From contig OX235271.1 of NCBI GenBank assembly GCA_944472155.2, positions 23,195,710-23,259,709 of the forward strand: a DNA stretch of 64,000 bases. The letters run 5' to 3'. The notes under the pieces are model-generated. The model had not been told where the DNA came from, searched no databases, and was given only the letters and a program-made list of their open reading frames with translations. Below, one piece after another: positions 21,860 through 31,309 of the stretch. Positions within the stretch are counted from its first letter, which is position 1. Each line of letters begins with the position of its first letter. A program made the translations under genes and the position numbers. This stretch comes from Trichobilharzia szidati. Its lineage: Eukaryota; Platyhelminthes; Trematoda; Strigeidida; Schistosomatidae.

Positions 21860-23368
21860 ATTACCCTTCAGTTCTAAGCGAACTATCGGTGATACTATCT
21901 GATGATAGTAAGTTTCAAAAACAGTCTTCACAGAAAGATCCCACCGAACAGACGGAGCTCTCGCTAACGAAGATATTTAAGAAAATGAAATACGAATCCA
22001 TCATCAGTTCAAAACTATACAAACAACTGCGTCCATCTGGTTCTACAACGCCGCGCATGTACAGCTTACCTATAGTGCACAAACAAGACGTCCCACTCCG
22101 CCGAATACTAGATATGATAGATTCCCCATATCACTCCATCGCAAAATGGCTAGTGGAGATTCTTAGGCCGGTGTAAGAGAAGCTGTCAAGACACAACCTC
22201 CGTGACACATTCGACTTTGTTGATTCAATTAAGAATGTCAACGTGGCAGAAATGAAAATGGTCTCCTCGGATATCGTCTCTCTTCATCAACGTTACATTG
22301 ACAGAAACCGTATGTTTCCATTGTGACTACATTCAATTCAATAGCATCGATGTTGGTATACCGATCCATTACCTAGAAGAACTGTTACTACGATGCACTT
22401 TCAACGTATACTTTAGATTCAACAACGAAATATACAGACTAGTAGATGGAGTAGCAATGGGTTCTCTCCCATAGTACCCCTCCTGGCCGACTGCTTTATG
22501 GCTAACCTAAAAAACAACTCCTTATCATCAACTATAGACGACTTCCATCTCTACAAGAGATACATTGATGATACTTTCATCATTTGTGATGAGAACATTG
22601 ACCTTGAAAACTTACTTCAAACCTTCAACAATGCCCACCAAGACATCAACTTTACTCTGGAAGCTGAATGCGACGGAATGTTCTTTTTCCTCGACGTCCA
22701 TCTGATAAGAAACGCCAACAACTCTCTGAAAAGGTCCATATACAAAAAGCCTACATCGAATGGACAGTTAATCAACTTCCAAAGCTTCGTGGCCCTAAGC
22801 AGAAAAAGGAACCTTACATACGCTCTTTCTTTAAGGATTCGGAAGATAAGCAGACCTGTGTAATCTCCGAAAAACCCCGATGTAAAACAGTTTCCTGCCC
22901 AGGTTCATAGACGAGAATCTCAAATAAAAGAAGACTTCCGAACAAGTCCAATCCGCCCCGAAGAAAATACTTCTACTTAATCTAAAATTCAAAGGTGACA
23001 CTTCAGCAGAGATCCTTCGTAAACGCCTCTGCAAATCTCTGAGGAAAACACACTTCGCCGCGAGCCTACGACTGACGTTTTACTGCAAGAAAATGTTCAG
23101 ACAGAACGCGAAAGACAAGCTGTCACATTGGGCCACTTCAACGTGCATATATCAGTTTACTTGCTGTTGCGGAGCTGACTACATCGGCCGTACCATGCGC
23201 CAATTTGGAAAACGCGCTCGTAAACACCATCCAGCCTGGCTAGTAAAAGGAGAACGAAAACGTGTATATAGTTCAGTGACAGAACATCTGGTCAATTTAG
23301 AACATTCAGCACCATTCGAAAAATCCTTCAAAATAATATACAAGATTCGATCAAACCTATCAAAGGTA
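21860..23368 (+). pseudogene. PLE copy C (left), RT plus GIY-YIG, several breaks
   Basis: Order on the plus strand: ILSDDSKFQKQSS and TPRMYSLPIVHKQDVPLR (RT N-terminal motifs, 21,889-22,176); a broken middle with a decayed GVAMGSL block near 22,450; YKRYIDDTFIICDEN (catalytic YIDD, 22,550-22,600); FTLEAECDGMFFFLDVHLI and SIYKKPTSNGQL; then after frameshifts the GIY-YIG part CIYQFTCCCGADYIGRTM and HHPAWLVKGERKRVY (23,130-23,260). The C-terminus is cut after RSNLSK at 23,368, where an unrelated 105-bp-arm palindrome begins about 45 bp on. YIDD is intact, but the element as a whole is inactive. Confidence 0.87.
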
Positions 23369-23411
23369 ATACTGATATAAGTATAAAACTTGGGCACTGT
23401 GGTTGAGTGTA

Positions 23412-23626
23412 ACTCCATTATGGATAAGATTTTATTTTGATAAATCACACAGTGTTACACAGTAATATAAACTGATGACGTTTCGAGCACAATTTATTGC
23501 TCATAATCATATCAAGGTATGATATGATATGATTATGAGCAATAAATTGTGCTCGAAACGTCATCAGTTTATATTACTGTGTAACACTGTGAGACTTTAT
23601 CAAAACAAAATTTACCCATAATGGAA
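23412..23626. repeat. Near-perfect short palindrome, 105-bp arms (left copy)
   Basis: CCATTATGGATAAGATTTT at the left end mirrors AAAATTTACCCATAATGG at the right. The inner 70 bases are almost perfect, including CACAGTGTTACACAGTAATA, AAACTGATGACGTTTCGAGC and TTGCTCATAATCATATC. The centre is about 15 bases of ATATCA repeats. The half-unit GAACAAAATTTATTGTTCAT at 56,345 is a diverged single copy. It could be a MITE-like insertion or the joined ends of two PLE terminal repeats. Confidence 0.8.
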
Positions 23627-23741
23627 TTCATATTTGGAATAATTACAATATATCGTTATTACCGAAATCAAATGATTATTGTTGGCTTTCGGTTTTAGAA
23701 GATTATAAACATCACATAAAATAAAAGAGATGTACACTCAC

Positions 23742-23966
23742 CATTTGTAGCAGGGTGGGTCGACTGTGTATACTATGGATACTACTTAGGCATTGTCGTC
23801 GTTTTGCTTGAAGTTTCACTAATGGATGCGATGCGAAAGGATCATTTTTAGAATCAGCATCCACTTCTTCTCCTTTACTGCTTGTAGATGTTTCATCATC
23901 CCTGGTATTTTTATTTCTTTGTCGTCTTCCTCGCTTACGACGTCGGTTATCCAGCTTATCATTTGA
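23742..23966 (-). CDS. Exon D (left copy), basic host-like internal exon
   Basis: A 225-bp open exon, phase 0 at both ends, bounded on the minus strand by a TTTTGTTCAAG acceptor and an ATG/GTGAGT donor. It encodes SNDKLDNRRRKRGRRQRNK (a strong nuclear-localisation-like basic run), an acidic Ser/Thr stretch (DDETSTSSKGEEVDAD), DPFASHPLVKLQAKRRQCL and SIHSRPTLLQ. No transposon motif is present. It is identical in sequence quality in both arms, with no stop. The exon is symmetric, so its host gene, if intact, would extend beyond it, but I found no partner exons nearby. Confidence 0.5.
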
Positions 23967-24659
23967 CTTGAACAAAATAGAAGTATAAGAAATTACTTTG
24001 AAAAACTTCGAAAGTTAACGACATACTTAAACAAGACTTAATTTGATTATTTAAAAACTCCATACGATATTATTGGAAAAGTGGTGGTTTATGAATATAC
24101 TACTTATTTCCCTTATGACCGTTTGGCTAACTGTACATTAATATACCTTACAGGGACATTCAGCCTTCATAAACTAAACTGCGTATTAACTTCGGTGCAG
24201 AAAAGTAGCAGTTAGGAAACATGTCTGTTTTAGTATTTAGATGGTTAGCACCACTTAGTGTGCAGATGAGACATTCCATTGTACTGTGAATCCATTGGGT
24301 TCTGTTGTGCTATATAAATCTATAAGATCGGAGAGTGCGGAAGGTTTACATGTTTGGAAGCCTTCATCTGCTTAGCATCATTTCCAATGTACGGTGGTGG
24401 TGGTACTACGACCATAAAATATATGCAGCAGTTAGATATGAAGTTTTGGGTATAAAAGCTCTAAGTCACTCATTGAAAATGATATACGACCATTTAGTAT
24501 AATGATTGGGCAGTGTATCACAAATGTCTGTATCCAGCTCATCAAATAAAAGCACTGTATCAGCTGAAGTACAATAAGGTTGAAAAAGAGATAATAAGTA
24601 AAACGAATATATTCAACTATGATAGTAATAACCTAATGCATAATAAAGACAGTAAGTTG

Positions 24660-25095
24660 AGGTGTGAGACAAAGGAATAGTAATAACGAAGAACAATATA
24701 GTTTCATTGGATATCATAAGTCACAAGGAGTGGATGCATCTGCGCCACTGAGAACGATTTTGAGCCATGTCACCAATTGTCTACAGCCATTGGTTTTTAC
24801 CGTCCCGAGGACCCCAACCAGGAAGTCTACACCTTCCTACGTGGCTTAGACTAACTGTTGTAGATTTCATTGACTGGTGCCATGTTTTCGTTTGACCGCC
24901 GCTGGCTCTTTTCCAGCCTGACCCTATATCAGCTAACATTGTCCGTTGTCGAAGAAGGCGATGACTAGGCATACGTAACACATGTCCTAACCATCACAGT
25001 CGATGTAATCTCACAGCCTCGTCGATTGATTTCCTCTCCCTCCTTACCTAGCACTCGACGCCTAACCTCAATATTGCTCACCTTATTATACCTTA
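24660..25095 (-). pseudogene. Non-LTR RT C-terminal tail (left copy)
   Basis: The minus strand reads LRMPSHRLLRQRTMLAD, GSGWKRASGGQTKTWHQSM, SLSHVGRCRLPGWGPRDG, then after a frameshift GDMAQNRSQWRRCIHSL. This tail is typical of abundant trematode RT proteins. It ends in TAATAA/TTATTA microsatellites at 25,083-25,117. Only the extreme 3' end is present, a classic 5'-truncated insertion. Confidence 0.75.
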
Positions 25096-25099
25096 TTAT

Positions 25100-25769
25100 T
25101 ATTATACCTTATTATTACATGAAGATCCTTTATTCTACTAGACATGTGAAATATAATCTAATCTATGGTAACAGTTAATATTAACATATCTTTGACTACT
25201 GATAACTTAAAAGTACTGTCTATCCCCTTTCTATCAGTAATAAACGATAAGACAAATGAATATTATTATTATTATTACATATGAACTTTCCAAATGTAGA
25301 AATTACTTAATAAAACTGTGAATATGTATATTATCTGAGTAATATAAGCAATGGCAACAGTAAAGAATAGACACCAAAGTCAGACTACTTTGAGACAACC
25401 AATCAGATCGCTCAGCATTACAGAATGGATAATTTTCATAATTTTCTTTGGAAGTCTCATCCTGATTCAACGTTAAGGTTAGGGTAGGTTTAAGAGGTGG
25501 GTTTATGACTAAGGTTAGGATGAAACTTGCAACGAAGCATGCATTCTGTGATGCTGAGCGATCCGATTGGTTTGTTCAAGGTCGTTTGACTTTAGTGTCC
25601 ATTCTTTACTGTTGCCTAAAACAAGTATTGGACATGCTCAATCATAGTCTATCTTAATTAGTGATACCTAATAAACATAACGGACTGTAGGTATGAGTCT
25701 AGTTGTAAAGGTGTTAACTCTACAAGAACAGAGTTATTGCAATTTCAAGTAGTAACGATTACAAAAATT
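25100..25769. other. Intergenic stretch with an inverted pair of similar segments
   Basis: Segments at 25,360-25,450 and 25,545-25,625 are rough reverse complements (AGTAAAGAATAGACACCAAAGTC against GACTTTAGTGTCCATTCTTTACT), with AACGTTAAGGTTAGGGTAGG between them. This looks like a small MITE-like inverted repeat of about 265 bp. No gene. Mirrored at 36,139-36,808. Confidence 0.55.
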
Positions 25770-26095
25770 AAATTAGAACTTAATTTGTGGATGGTGACTA
25801 GCAGTGGAATCCAGGATGCTCATCTCGTCCTATTTGGAACTCGTCATCTGGATGTACCTGCATTTCCCAGTGAGTGATGATGTTCCCACCGAGGCTCGAA
25901 CCCAGTACCCTTAGTTTCAAACGCCAAAGCGTTATCCACTAGACCACTTGGGCCAAGAGAGCCACCTCTTGTGCAACCGGTAGTATTAATTTCATTGAAT
26001 TTGAGATTTTCCCTTTGAGTCCCAAATAGGACGAAATGTGCATCCTGGATTCCACTGCTACTCACCATCCACAAATTAAATTCTAATTAAATGCC
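25770..26095 (-). repeat. Sm-alpha-like tRNA/hammerhead element with terminal inverted repeats (left copy)
   Basis: The minus strand contains a Pol III head (CCAAGTGGTCTAGTGGATAA as A box, GGGTTCGAGCCTC as B box) followed by hammerhead-like GAGTTCCAAATAGGACGAGA and CATCCTGGATTCCACTGC, the diagnostic words of the schistosome Sm-alpha hammerhead satellite. An inverted second copy of the hammerhead half (plus-strand GAGTCCCAAATAGGACGAAA, 26,014-26,035) forms a terminal inverted repeat of about 85 bp reaching AATTAGAACTTAATTTGTGG. Core positions have decayed in both halves (GAGA for GAAA in one, CUGAUGA lost in the other), so activity is unlikely. Confidence 0.8.
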
Positions 26096-27819
26096 CAGAC
26101 ATTGTCGAAGCATCTGCACAAGAAGCCGACATGTCAACCTGAGACTGAGCACTTCGGTCCAATCAATCAGTGGACGGGAAAATCTCAAATTCAATTAAAA
26201 TAAAGATCAGATTAGATAAGGTGGATGGATGTGGATTACAAAATACAAATAAATATTCGCATCTCACATCCCTTTAATTCTTCAATAGCTTCTTATTTAA
26301 TATTTCATTCCATCAGGTTTCGTTACTATTAGGCTCAGTAGTGGAGAAAAGAGGAAACTCTTTTTATGTGATAGTCTTCATGGAAGAATTAGCTATACAG
26401 TCTAGTATGAAATAGATAGCGGCAAACTAGATGAAACTGAATTTACGCCACAACACAGTAATCAACATAACCAGTGTACATTGGAATATCTCTAATAAAC
26501 TTAGGTTTTGAAGAAATTAAAAGACGATTCAGAAAAGAAAATTTTTTATCGACGAAATCATCTTCAGAGGCTGTACTGTACAGTTGTATTTATATTTATA
26601 GTAGTCTATTATTGAGTAATAGGGTGGCAGTAATATAATTCATATAATTACTCAGAAGTAGATTCAAAAGTAAAAATAAAAGTCGCAAATTACGTAGTAC
26701 TCAACGACACAAAGGAAGAAATGATTAGAAACTTGACAAGGTTAAAATAGTTATTGAGTAATAAGAGCAAAAGTAGTTGATTGTCCATTTTATAAGTGTG
26801 AAGAGGGTGAGAAAATGTACAAAAGGAACATGTGAGAGCGATAACAGTGAATTAATTATTAAACTAAAAGCAAAATTAAATAATAAAAAAAATTTCCAGG
26901 GAACGACTAATGAAGAGGTTAAGACCATGGTAGAATAAGAGACTGGACAAACTTTTTCTGCATACAGAGTTCGGGGTTGTATTGACGAATTAATAATAAT
27001 AATAATAATAATATATGCTTTATTCCAAAACAGTACTTGTGATACAGAATGGAATTCTCAGCATTTTTACCACAGTATTGCATCCAGTTAGTACATTATC
27101 GATAAATAAAATTCTACATAGATTAAGGAAATCTCAGTTCATTATGACAACAACATATTGGGATGTCGGTAGCAAAGCCAAAGTTGAACAGTGTTTGAAG
27201 GTGTTAGAAAAGTGGGAGCTGTCATATTTACTGGCGTAGGCGGAAGAAAGAAACTAAGCAGCACATAACAGAAAAGAGAGAAAGAAAAAGTTGCACCTAT
27301 AAATGATATGAGTTGGAAAGACGAGACCCAGTTGTTCTACTGGCTATTTAATAAGTTATAGGTATCACGCCTAATGCTTTCTTTATCACACAGAACACGA
27401 GCTAAGTGGGGAATGGTTGAGTTTTTATACTTGCTAGTGCGAGCACATAGTTTTCTACATAGGCTTCTGGTTTCGCCTGATGAGATGCAAGGGGAGAGTT
27501 GTGAGTTGCCAACGCCAACGCCTCCGCCTCCTTTTAGAATGAAAGATGGTATTTCTTTCCTAAATTTTAGTTGACAGATATTGTAAAATCTTAAAACATT
27601 CTGTTGTTTTTGTTTTATTTTCGTTTTTTTCCACAAATCACAATTATCTGTGACTAACTACATTTTTGATGATGAATGTAAACTCCTCATCTCTTAAAAT
27701 CAAACAACAACCACTTAATAGTCTTGTCGGTTGCCTTAATAGACGTAGTTCATGTTCAGTTAAACTAAACTGTGTACTGAAAATTCTCATTGAGACATTC
27801 AGAAGAAAAAAAAGCATCC
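26096..27819. other. Stretch with PLE-terminal motifs and a microsatellite, no gene
   Basis: Contains the TTTTTTATCGACGAAATC motif at about 26,545 (related to the PLE-edge motif at 29,895) and a (TAA)n tract at 26,990-27,012. A 99-codon minus frame at 27,337-27,636 includes a low-complexity GGGGVGVGN run and no domain. Mirrored at 34,085-35,812. Confidence 0.5.
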
Positions 27820-28134
27820 GAGCGAAGAGTATCCTTTCGATAAACTCCTCTTTCGGCTCTACAAATATATATATATATATACATATATGCCATCCTATAG
27901 CCAAATGTTGGGTTAAACTCTTAAAGCCTGAATTGGTGAAACACAGCGTAAAAGACACCTTGAAAGGATAAAAGATAAATAAATTCATGCCACCGTTTAA
28001 CATATCTACCTTGCTCACTAATTAATGTACCAATTATGGAAAGAGTAGACCTTACATTCGAGGAACTTATTGGATGAAACATCGATGTCGGCATTCCTGC
28101 ATCTTTCATAAAAGAGATTCTTTCGAAATCCACA
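27820..28134 (+). repeat. Block homologous (inverted) to 18,811-19,140
   Basis: Begins with GAGTATCCTTTCGATAAACTCC and TCGGCTCTACAAATATAT (PLE-edge motif), then the shared ACACAGCGTAAAAGACACC and CATCGATGTCGGCATTCC words. It includes a short (AT)n run at 27,865-27,885 whose length differs from the right arm. Confidence 0.6.
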
Positions 28135-28440
28135 ATAAATACAGCACTGGGTGACACGGTTTCGAATCCCGGAAGGGACATGAGGTCCTTCAAGGTGATT
28201 GCTGATACGCCTTGCTGACTAAACAGTGCCAACTAGCACGAGACCTAAGTCAGCCAGGGCTTTCTGTGGCCGATTGGCTCCAACTATCTATTATCAACAA
28301 TTCACAGTGCATCGTGATGGCGAGTCAACTAGAATGGTGGCCCCATCACAAAATTAACTGACGATAGAATTCAGTCTACACCAAAGAAAAGATTGGACAC
28401 ATTATACTAGTTACTAATTATTATCCAATCAAACAATACA
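28135..28440 (+). repeat. SINE family S, copy 4 (left arm)
   Basis: The most complete copy of the family in this orientation: CACTGGGTGACACGG and TTTCGAATCCCGGAAGGGAC (B box), TGAGGTCCTTCAAGGTGATT, the GCACGAGACCTAAGTCAGCC block, CATCGTGATGGCGAG, CGATAGAATTCAGTC and a TACTAGTTACTAATTATTATCC tail end. Confidence 0.65.
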
Positions 28441-28619
28441 TGTCCGTTTTTTATTTAATAAGGAATTGAAATAATAGAGATTTGTAACTCAGGTGGATGA
28501 TATTGAATTAGTTCTGTTCTCCGAGCTTAGACAAAACAACTAGTTTAATAAGGAATTGTAGAGACAAATTGGTGTGGCGATGGGGGGGGGGGTTGTCACC
28601 TCCTGGACCAATTCTAGCT

Positions 28620-29570
28620 GACATTTTCCCCTTTGAAAGAATATGACTGATAAACCAGAACTCTACTGTCGTCACATGGATGACAAGTTTTTCATTATGA
28701 AAAATGAAGATGAGTCAAAGAACATCCTTGACAAATTTGACGATGTCCATGCCGCAATAAATTTTACCCAACGAACAAGAAAGAAGCTCTAGCATTTTAT
28801 TCCTAAAAGCCCTTATGACTAGAAAAGAGGACAGTACAATAAGATGTGTATATAGAAAACCCATATTAACTGATAATTAAACTCATATTTTCAGCTTCGT
28901 GCCTTTGAAATTCAGACGCAATCTAAGAAAAAAGGTTTGGTCCACAGAGCGAAAGTGCTCTGCTCTGATGAATGTCTTAATGAAGAGCTCAATATTATTA
29001 AACAGTTGTTGAGTGAGAACGGTTATCCAGAAAAACTCATCGATAAGAATATGAATCAGAAGTCAAGGCAGGCCAAAGTATCAACAGTTTCGAAAAAGAC
29101 TTTATTCTAACAACTTCAGTTCCTCGGTGATAACATCAGTGACATACTAACACAATGCTTAAGGAATTCGGTAAAAAGAGCATTCAATGCTGCTAAAGTA
29201 CGGTGTCTCTTCAAAACCACACCTACTTTATATTCAAGAGCCAAAGATAAACCACCTCATTTTACCTCTCTTATGTGTATCCAACAGTTTAACTGCTCCC
29301 GTGGCGCCAGTTATACAGGATGTACAATTAAGCGTGTTTGTTGTCAGATTACCGAATAACATCCTGAGTGGTTAAGCAAGCGATAAACAAATTTCGTTCA
29401 TAGTTCTAATCTATCTCATCTCGTGGATACAGAAAATAGGGTTGATGTTAAAGAGGCTTTCACATTCATCTACCGTATACCTACTACACTTAACTTCACC
29501 TCATGAAGTTATCGGAATCCACACTGAGAAGACTAACTTATGTATCCAAAAGAAGGAGTTAGTTTAGACG
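28620..29570 (+). pseudogene. PLE copy D (left), strongly decayed RT and GIY-YIG
   Basis: The plus strand contains ELYCRHMDDKFFIMKNEDE (degenerate catalytic YxDD, here HMDD), FDDVHAAINFT, CVYRKPILTDN with a stop, FVPLKFRRNLRKK, a broken linker, then the GIY-YIG start MCIQQFNCSRGASYTGCT in another frame near 29,275-29,335. The C-terminal end near 29,540 has TYVSKRRS-like remnants. Multiple stops and frameshifts. It is a different family from copies B/C and E, judged by the GIY-YIG start. A G10 run lies just upstream at 28,582-28,592. Confidence 0.75.
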
Positions 29571-29766
29571 TTTTCCTTACTTTAGCCATCAAGGTTTTAA
29601 TGATCCTTAATATGTCGTATAAATTCCCTTCATTTTATCTGATATTCTATTTATTATTATACTTATTATAACTAATGCATCTTTCTTGAAATGTGGTTTC
29701 ACCGATCTTAACAAATCGACATTAGTTAAGAATAAAAACATCAATATTGTTAATGACGATTATTAT

Positions 29767-29777
29767 AGAATATATAG

Positions 29778-29813
<36 letters not shown>

Positions 29814-29825
29814 ATATATAATAGT
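29767..29825. repeat. (AT)n microsatellite (left arm)
   Basis: A TATATA tract interrupted by ATTATA. The internal interruptions and length differ from the mirror at 32,073-32,131, as expected for independent slippage. Confidence 0.85.
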
Positions 29826-29985
29826 AGAGCCGGAGGAGAAATTTATCGAAAAGAATATTAATGAAAACAAAACACGTAGATCAGCGAAGAGTCTCTTTTC
29901 GGCGAATTCATCTTCTTAGCTGTACAATCGCAAATATATATGCATTGTTTTGTTTGTATGTGTACATTAAGTTTGTCAAACAAAG

Positions 29986-30403
29986 TTACAATTGGTTAAG
30001 GTTAATTTTAACTAAACAAGTGAAGGTTGGTAATACAGGTCAAGAAAACTAGGGTAGTAACAAAGGTGATGAGTTGTCAGAAACAGTTGTAATAATAATA
30101 GTGAGTTTTACTCAGGATGCACATAGAAACAAGTAGAAATTATGTAAGAGATCTAAGTGGATACAAGAATTACAATTGCTTAAGGTTATTTTAATAAACA
30201 GGTAAAGGTTGGTAATATAAGTCAAGGCAATTAAGTGCTAGGATAGTAACAAAAGTGATGAGTTGTCACAAACAGTTGTTAAAAGAAGTTATGCAATAAT
30301 AATATGAATATTTTGATGAGTGAGTTTTACTCAGGATGCACATAGAAACAAAGTAGATAATACGAAACTATGTAAGAGATCTAAGTGAATACGAGAATTA
30401 TAA
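29986..30403. repeat. Two tandem 184-bp units, duplicated only in the left arm
   Basis: Unit 1 starts TTACAATTGGTTAAGGTTAA at 29,986 and unit 2 TTACAATTGCTTAAGGTTAT at 30,170. Both run through GTTGGTAATA, GATGAGTTGTCA, ACTCAGGATGCACATAGAAA and AAGAGATCTAAGTG. The units have diverged noticeably. The right arm has a single, hybrid unit (31,676-31,911), accounting for the 182-bp shift in the mirror coordinate sum next to the axis. This is the 3' untranslated region of the axial PLE. Confidence 0.8.
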
Positions 30404-30480
30404 GCAACTAAGGAACAGGCAAAGAAACAAAGTTAAGTTATCAGAATAAAATAAAATAAAAATCAAAAATCAAAACATTG

Positions 30481-31309
30481 TTACCATGAGAGTAGAAGTG
30501 GTTGAGTAATCTTCTTTTGTATGCACAGCTCCGGTTTTTCCATGTGAATGGCTAGAGCTTCAGCGATACAGAGGAGACGAAACCGTATTGCCTTTGATAG
30601 GTTGTTCTTGACTCTGTAGATTACTTTGAAGGAGGCGTTCGTTGAAATGCAATGATCAGTGCTGACCAGGTGTTCAATTATCGCACTCCTTATTGCACCA
30701 GTATTGCCTTTTCGCAACCATGCTGGATAGTGTTCTTGAATTCTCTTGGACAGGATGCGCGTCGAACGACCGATGAACCTGGCTCCACAGCAGCAGGTGA
30801 ACTGGTATATGCACATAGAAGTGGCCAGATGCGGGATCTTGTCCTTGAGGCTTCTGCAGATTAGTGGGCGACTGGAGAACACTATTCTTAGCGTTGCTGC
30901 AAAGAATGTTCTTCTCAGAGATGATGTGATCCTTCTCTTGAGAATATCGCTTGCTAAATCTCCCTTGAAATCCAAGTTCATGTAGATTTTCTTTTTAGGC
31001 GCAGTCAAAGTTTCGTTTTTCCGAATTATTGGTTTCATATTTTTTTGTCGATAAATCTTATTGGGTAACCATTCTGGATGAATATTTCTCTCAGAATATC
31101 TAATTCTGTTTCCACAACGTCGGGACTACAGATGCGTCGGATGCGAGAAGCAAGTGATTTAATTAAATTCCGCTTTTGTTGAATGGGCACCCAGCTATAG
31201 AAGCTTGTTAGTTGACCATTCCACGTAGGTTTTCTATGGATTGATCTTCTTAGGCTCCCATCAGCTCTTCTTGTCAGTTCCACATCAAGAAACGGAATTT
31301 TTGACTCGT
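30481..31309 (-). pseudogene. Axial PLE copy E: RT C-terminus plus GIY-YIG, crosses the palindrome axis
   Basis: Read from 31,309 down: ESKIPFLDVELTRRADG, SIHRKPTWNGQLTSFYS, QQKRNLIKSLASRIRR (RT C-terminal region, 31,035-31,309); a one-base frameshift at an A/T run near 31,036; then KKKIYMNLDFKGDLASDIL, SMCIYQFTCCCGARFIGRST (GIY-YIG start), RIQEHYPAWLRKGNTGAIR, IIEHLVSTDHC, VIYRVKNNLSKAIR, CIQKKITQPLLLSW and stop at 30,481. The GIY-YIG part is intact here. Its N-terminal half lies in the spacer and its C-terminal half is the inner end of the left arm. Upstream RT is missing because the sequence folds back at 31,310. Confidence 0.9.
30770..31309. other. 540-bp spacer at the palindrome axis
   Basis: This is the only sequence between the two arms and has no mirror partner. 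It is wholly internal to a Penelope-like element read on the minus strand: C-terminal RT (FLDVELTRR and IHRKPTWNGQL), then the linker, then the Cys-rich start of GIY-YIG (YQFTCCCGA). The minus-strand PLE continues from the spacer into the left arm without a break. The right edge (31,309/31,310) is the actual fold-back junction, where PLE sequence flips into the reverse complement of its own GIY-YIG domain. An extruded hairpin would have this segment as its loop. Confidence 0.93.

Larger units (their letters stand above)
3058..30769 (+). repeat. Left arm of giant inverted repeat (palindrome)
   Basis: This 27.7-kb block recurs in reverse complement at 31,310-62,091. Partner positions sum to 65,149 at the outer edge, 64,464 around 4.1-5.6 kb, 61,910 falling to 61,897 through the body, and 62,079 next to the spacer. 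The outer edge is the 9-mer ATTTGTATG at 3,058-3,066, matching CATACAAAT at 62,083-62,091; beyond it the flanks differ. The inner edge is 30,769, within GCGTCGAACGA. The arm is almost all mobile-element debris plus a few host-like exons. Relative to the right arm it lacks about 2.56 kb near 5,577-5,590 and the 686-bp insertion, and it carries one extra 182-bp unit near 30.2 kb. Confidence 0.97.

Noticed and set aside
23440..23590. Hammerhead ribozyme in the 105-bp-arm palindrome (CTGATGA and CGAAAC words present)
   Set aside because: CTGATGA is not followed by a stem II and GAAA in the same strand order; CTGATGACGTTTCG is only the inverse of CGAAACGTCATCAG. The core geometry fails on both strands.
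25844..26074. 76-codon minus-strand open frame
   Set aside because: It lies wholly within the Sm-alpha-like tRNA/hammerhead element, so the frame is fortuitous.
27921..28232. 103-codon minus-strand open frame, mirrored at 33,666-33,977
   Set aside because: It is the antisense of SINE family S and the adjacent repeat block, with no domain. Its presence in both arms reflects duplication, not selection.
28582..28592. Poly-G run as a regulatory or quadruplex signal
   Set aside because: A single homopolymer without further G-tracts nearby; more likely slippage, and prone to sequencing error.
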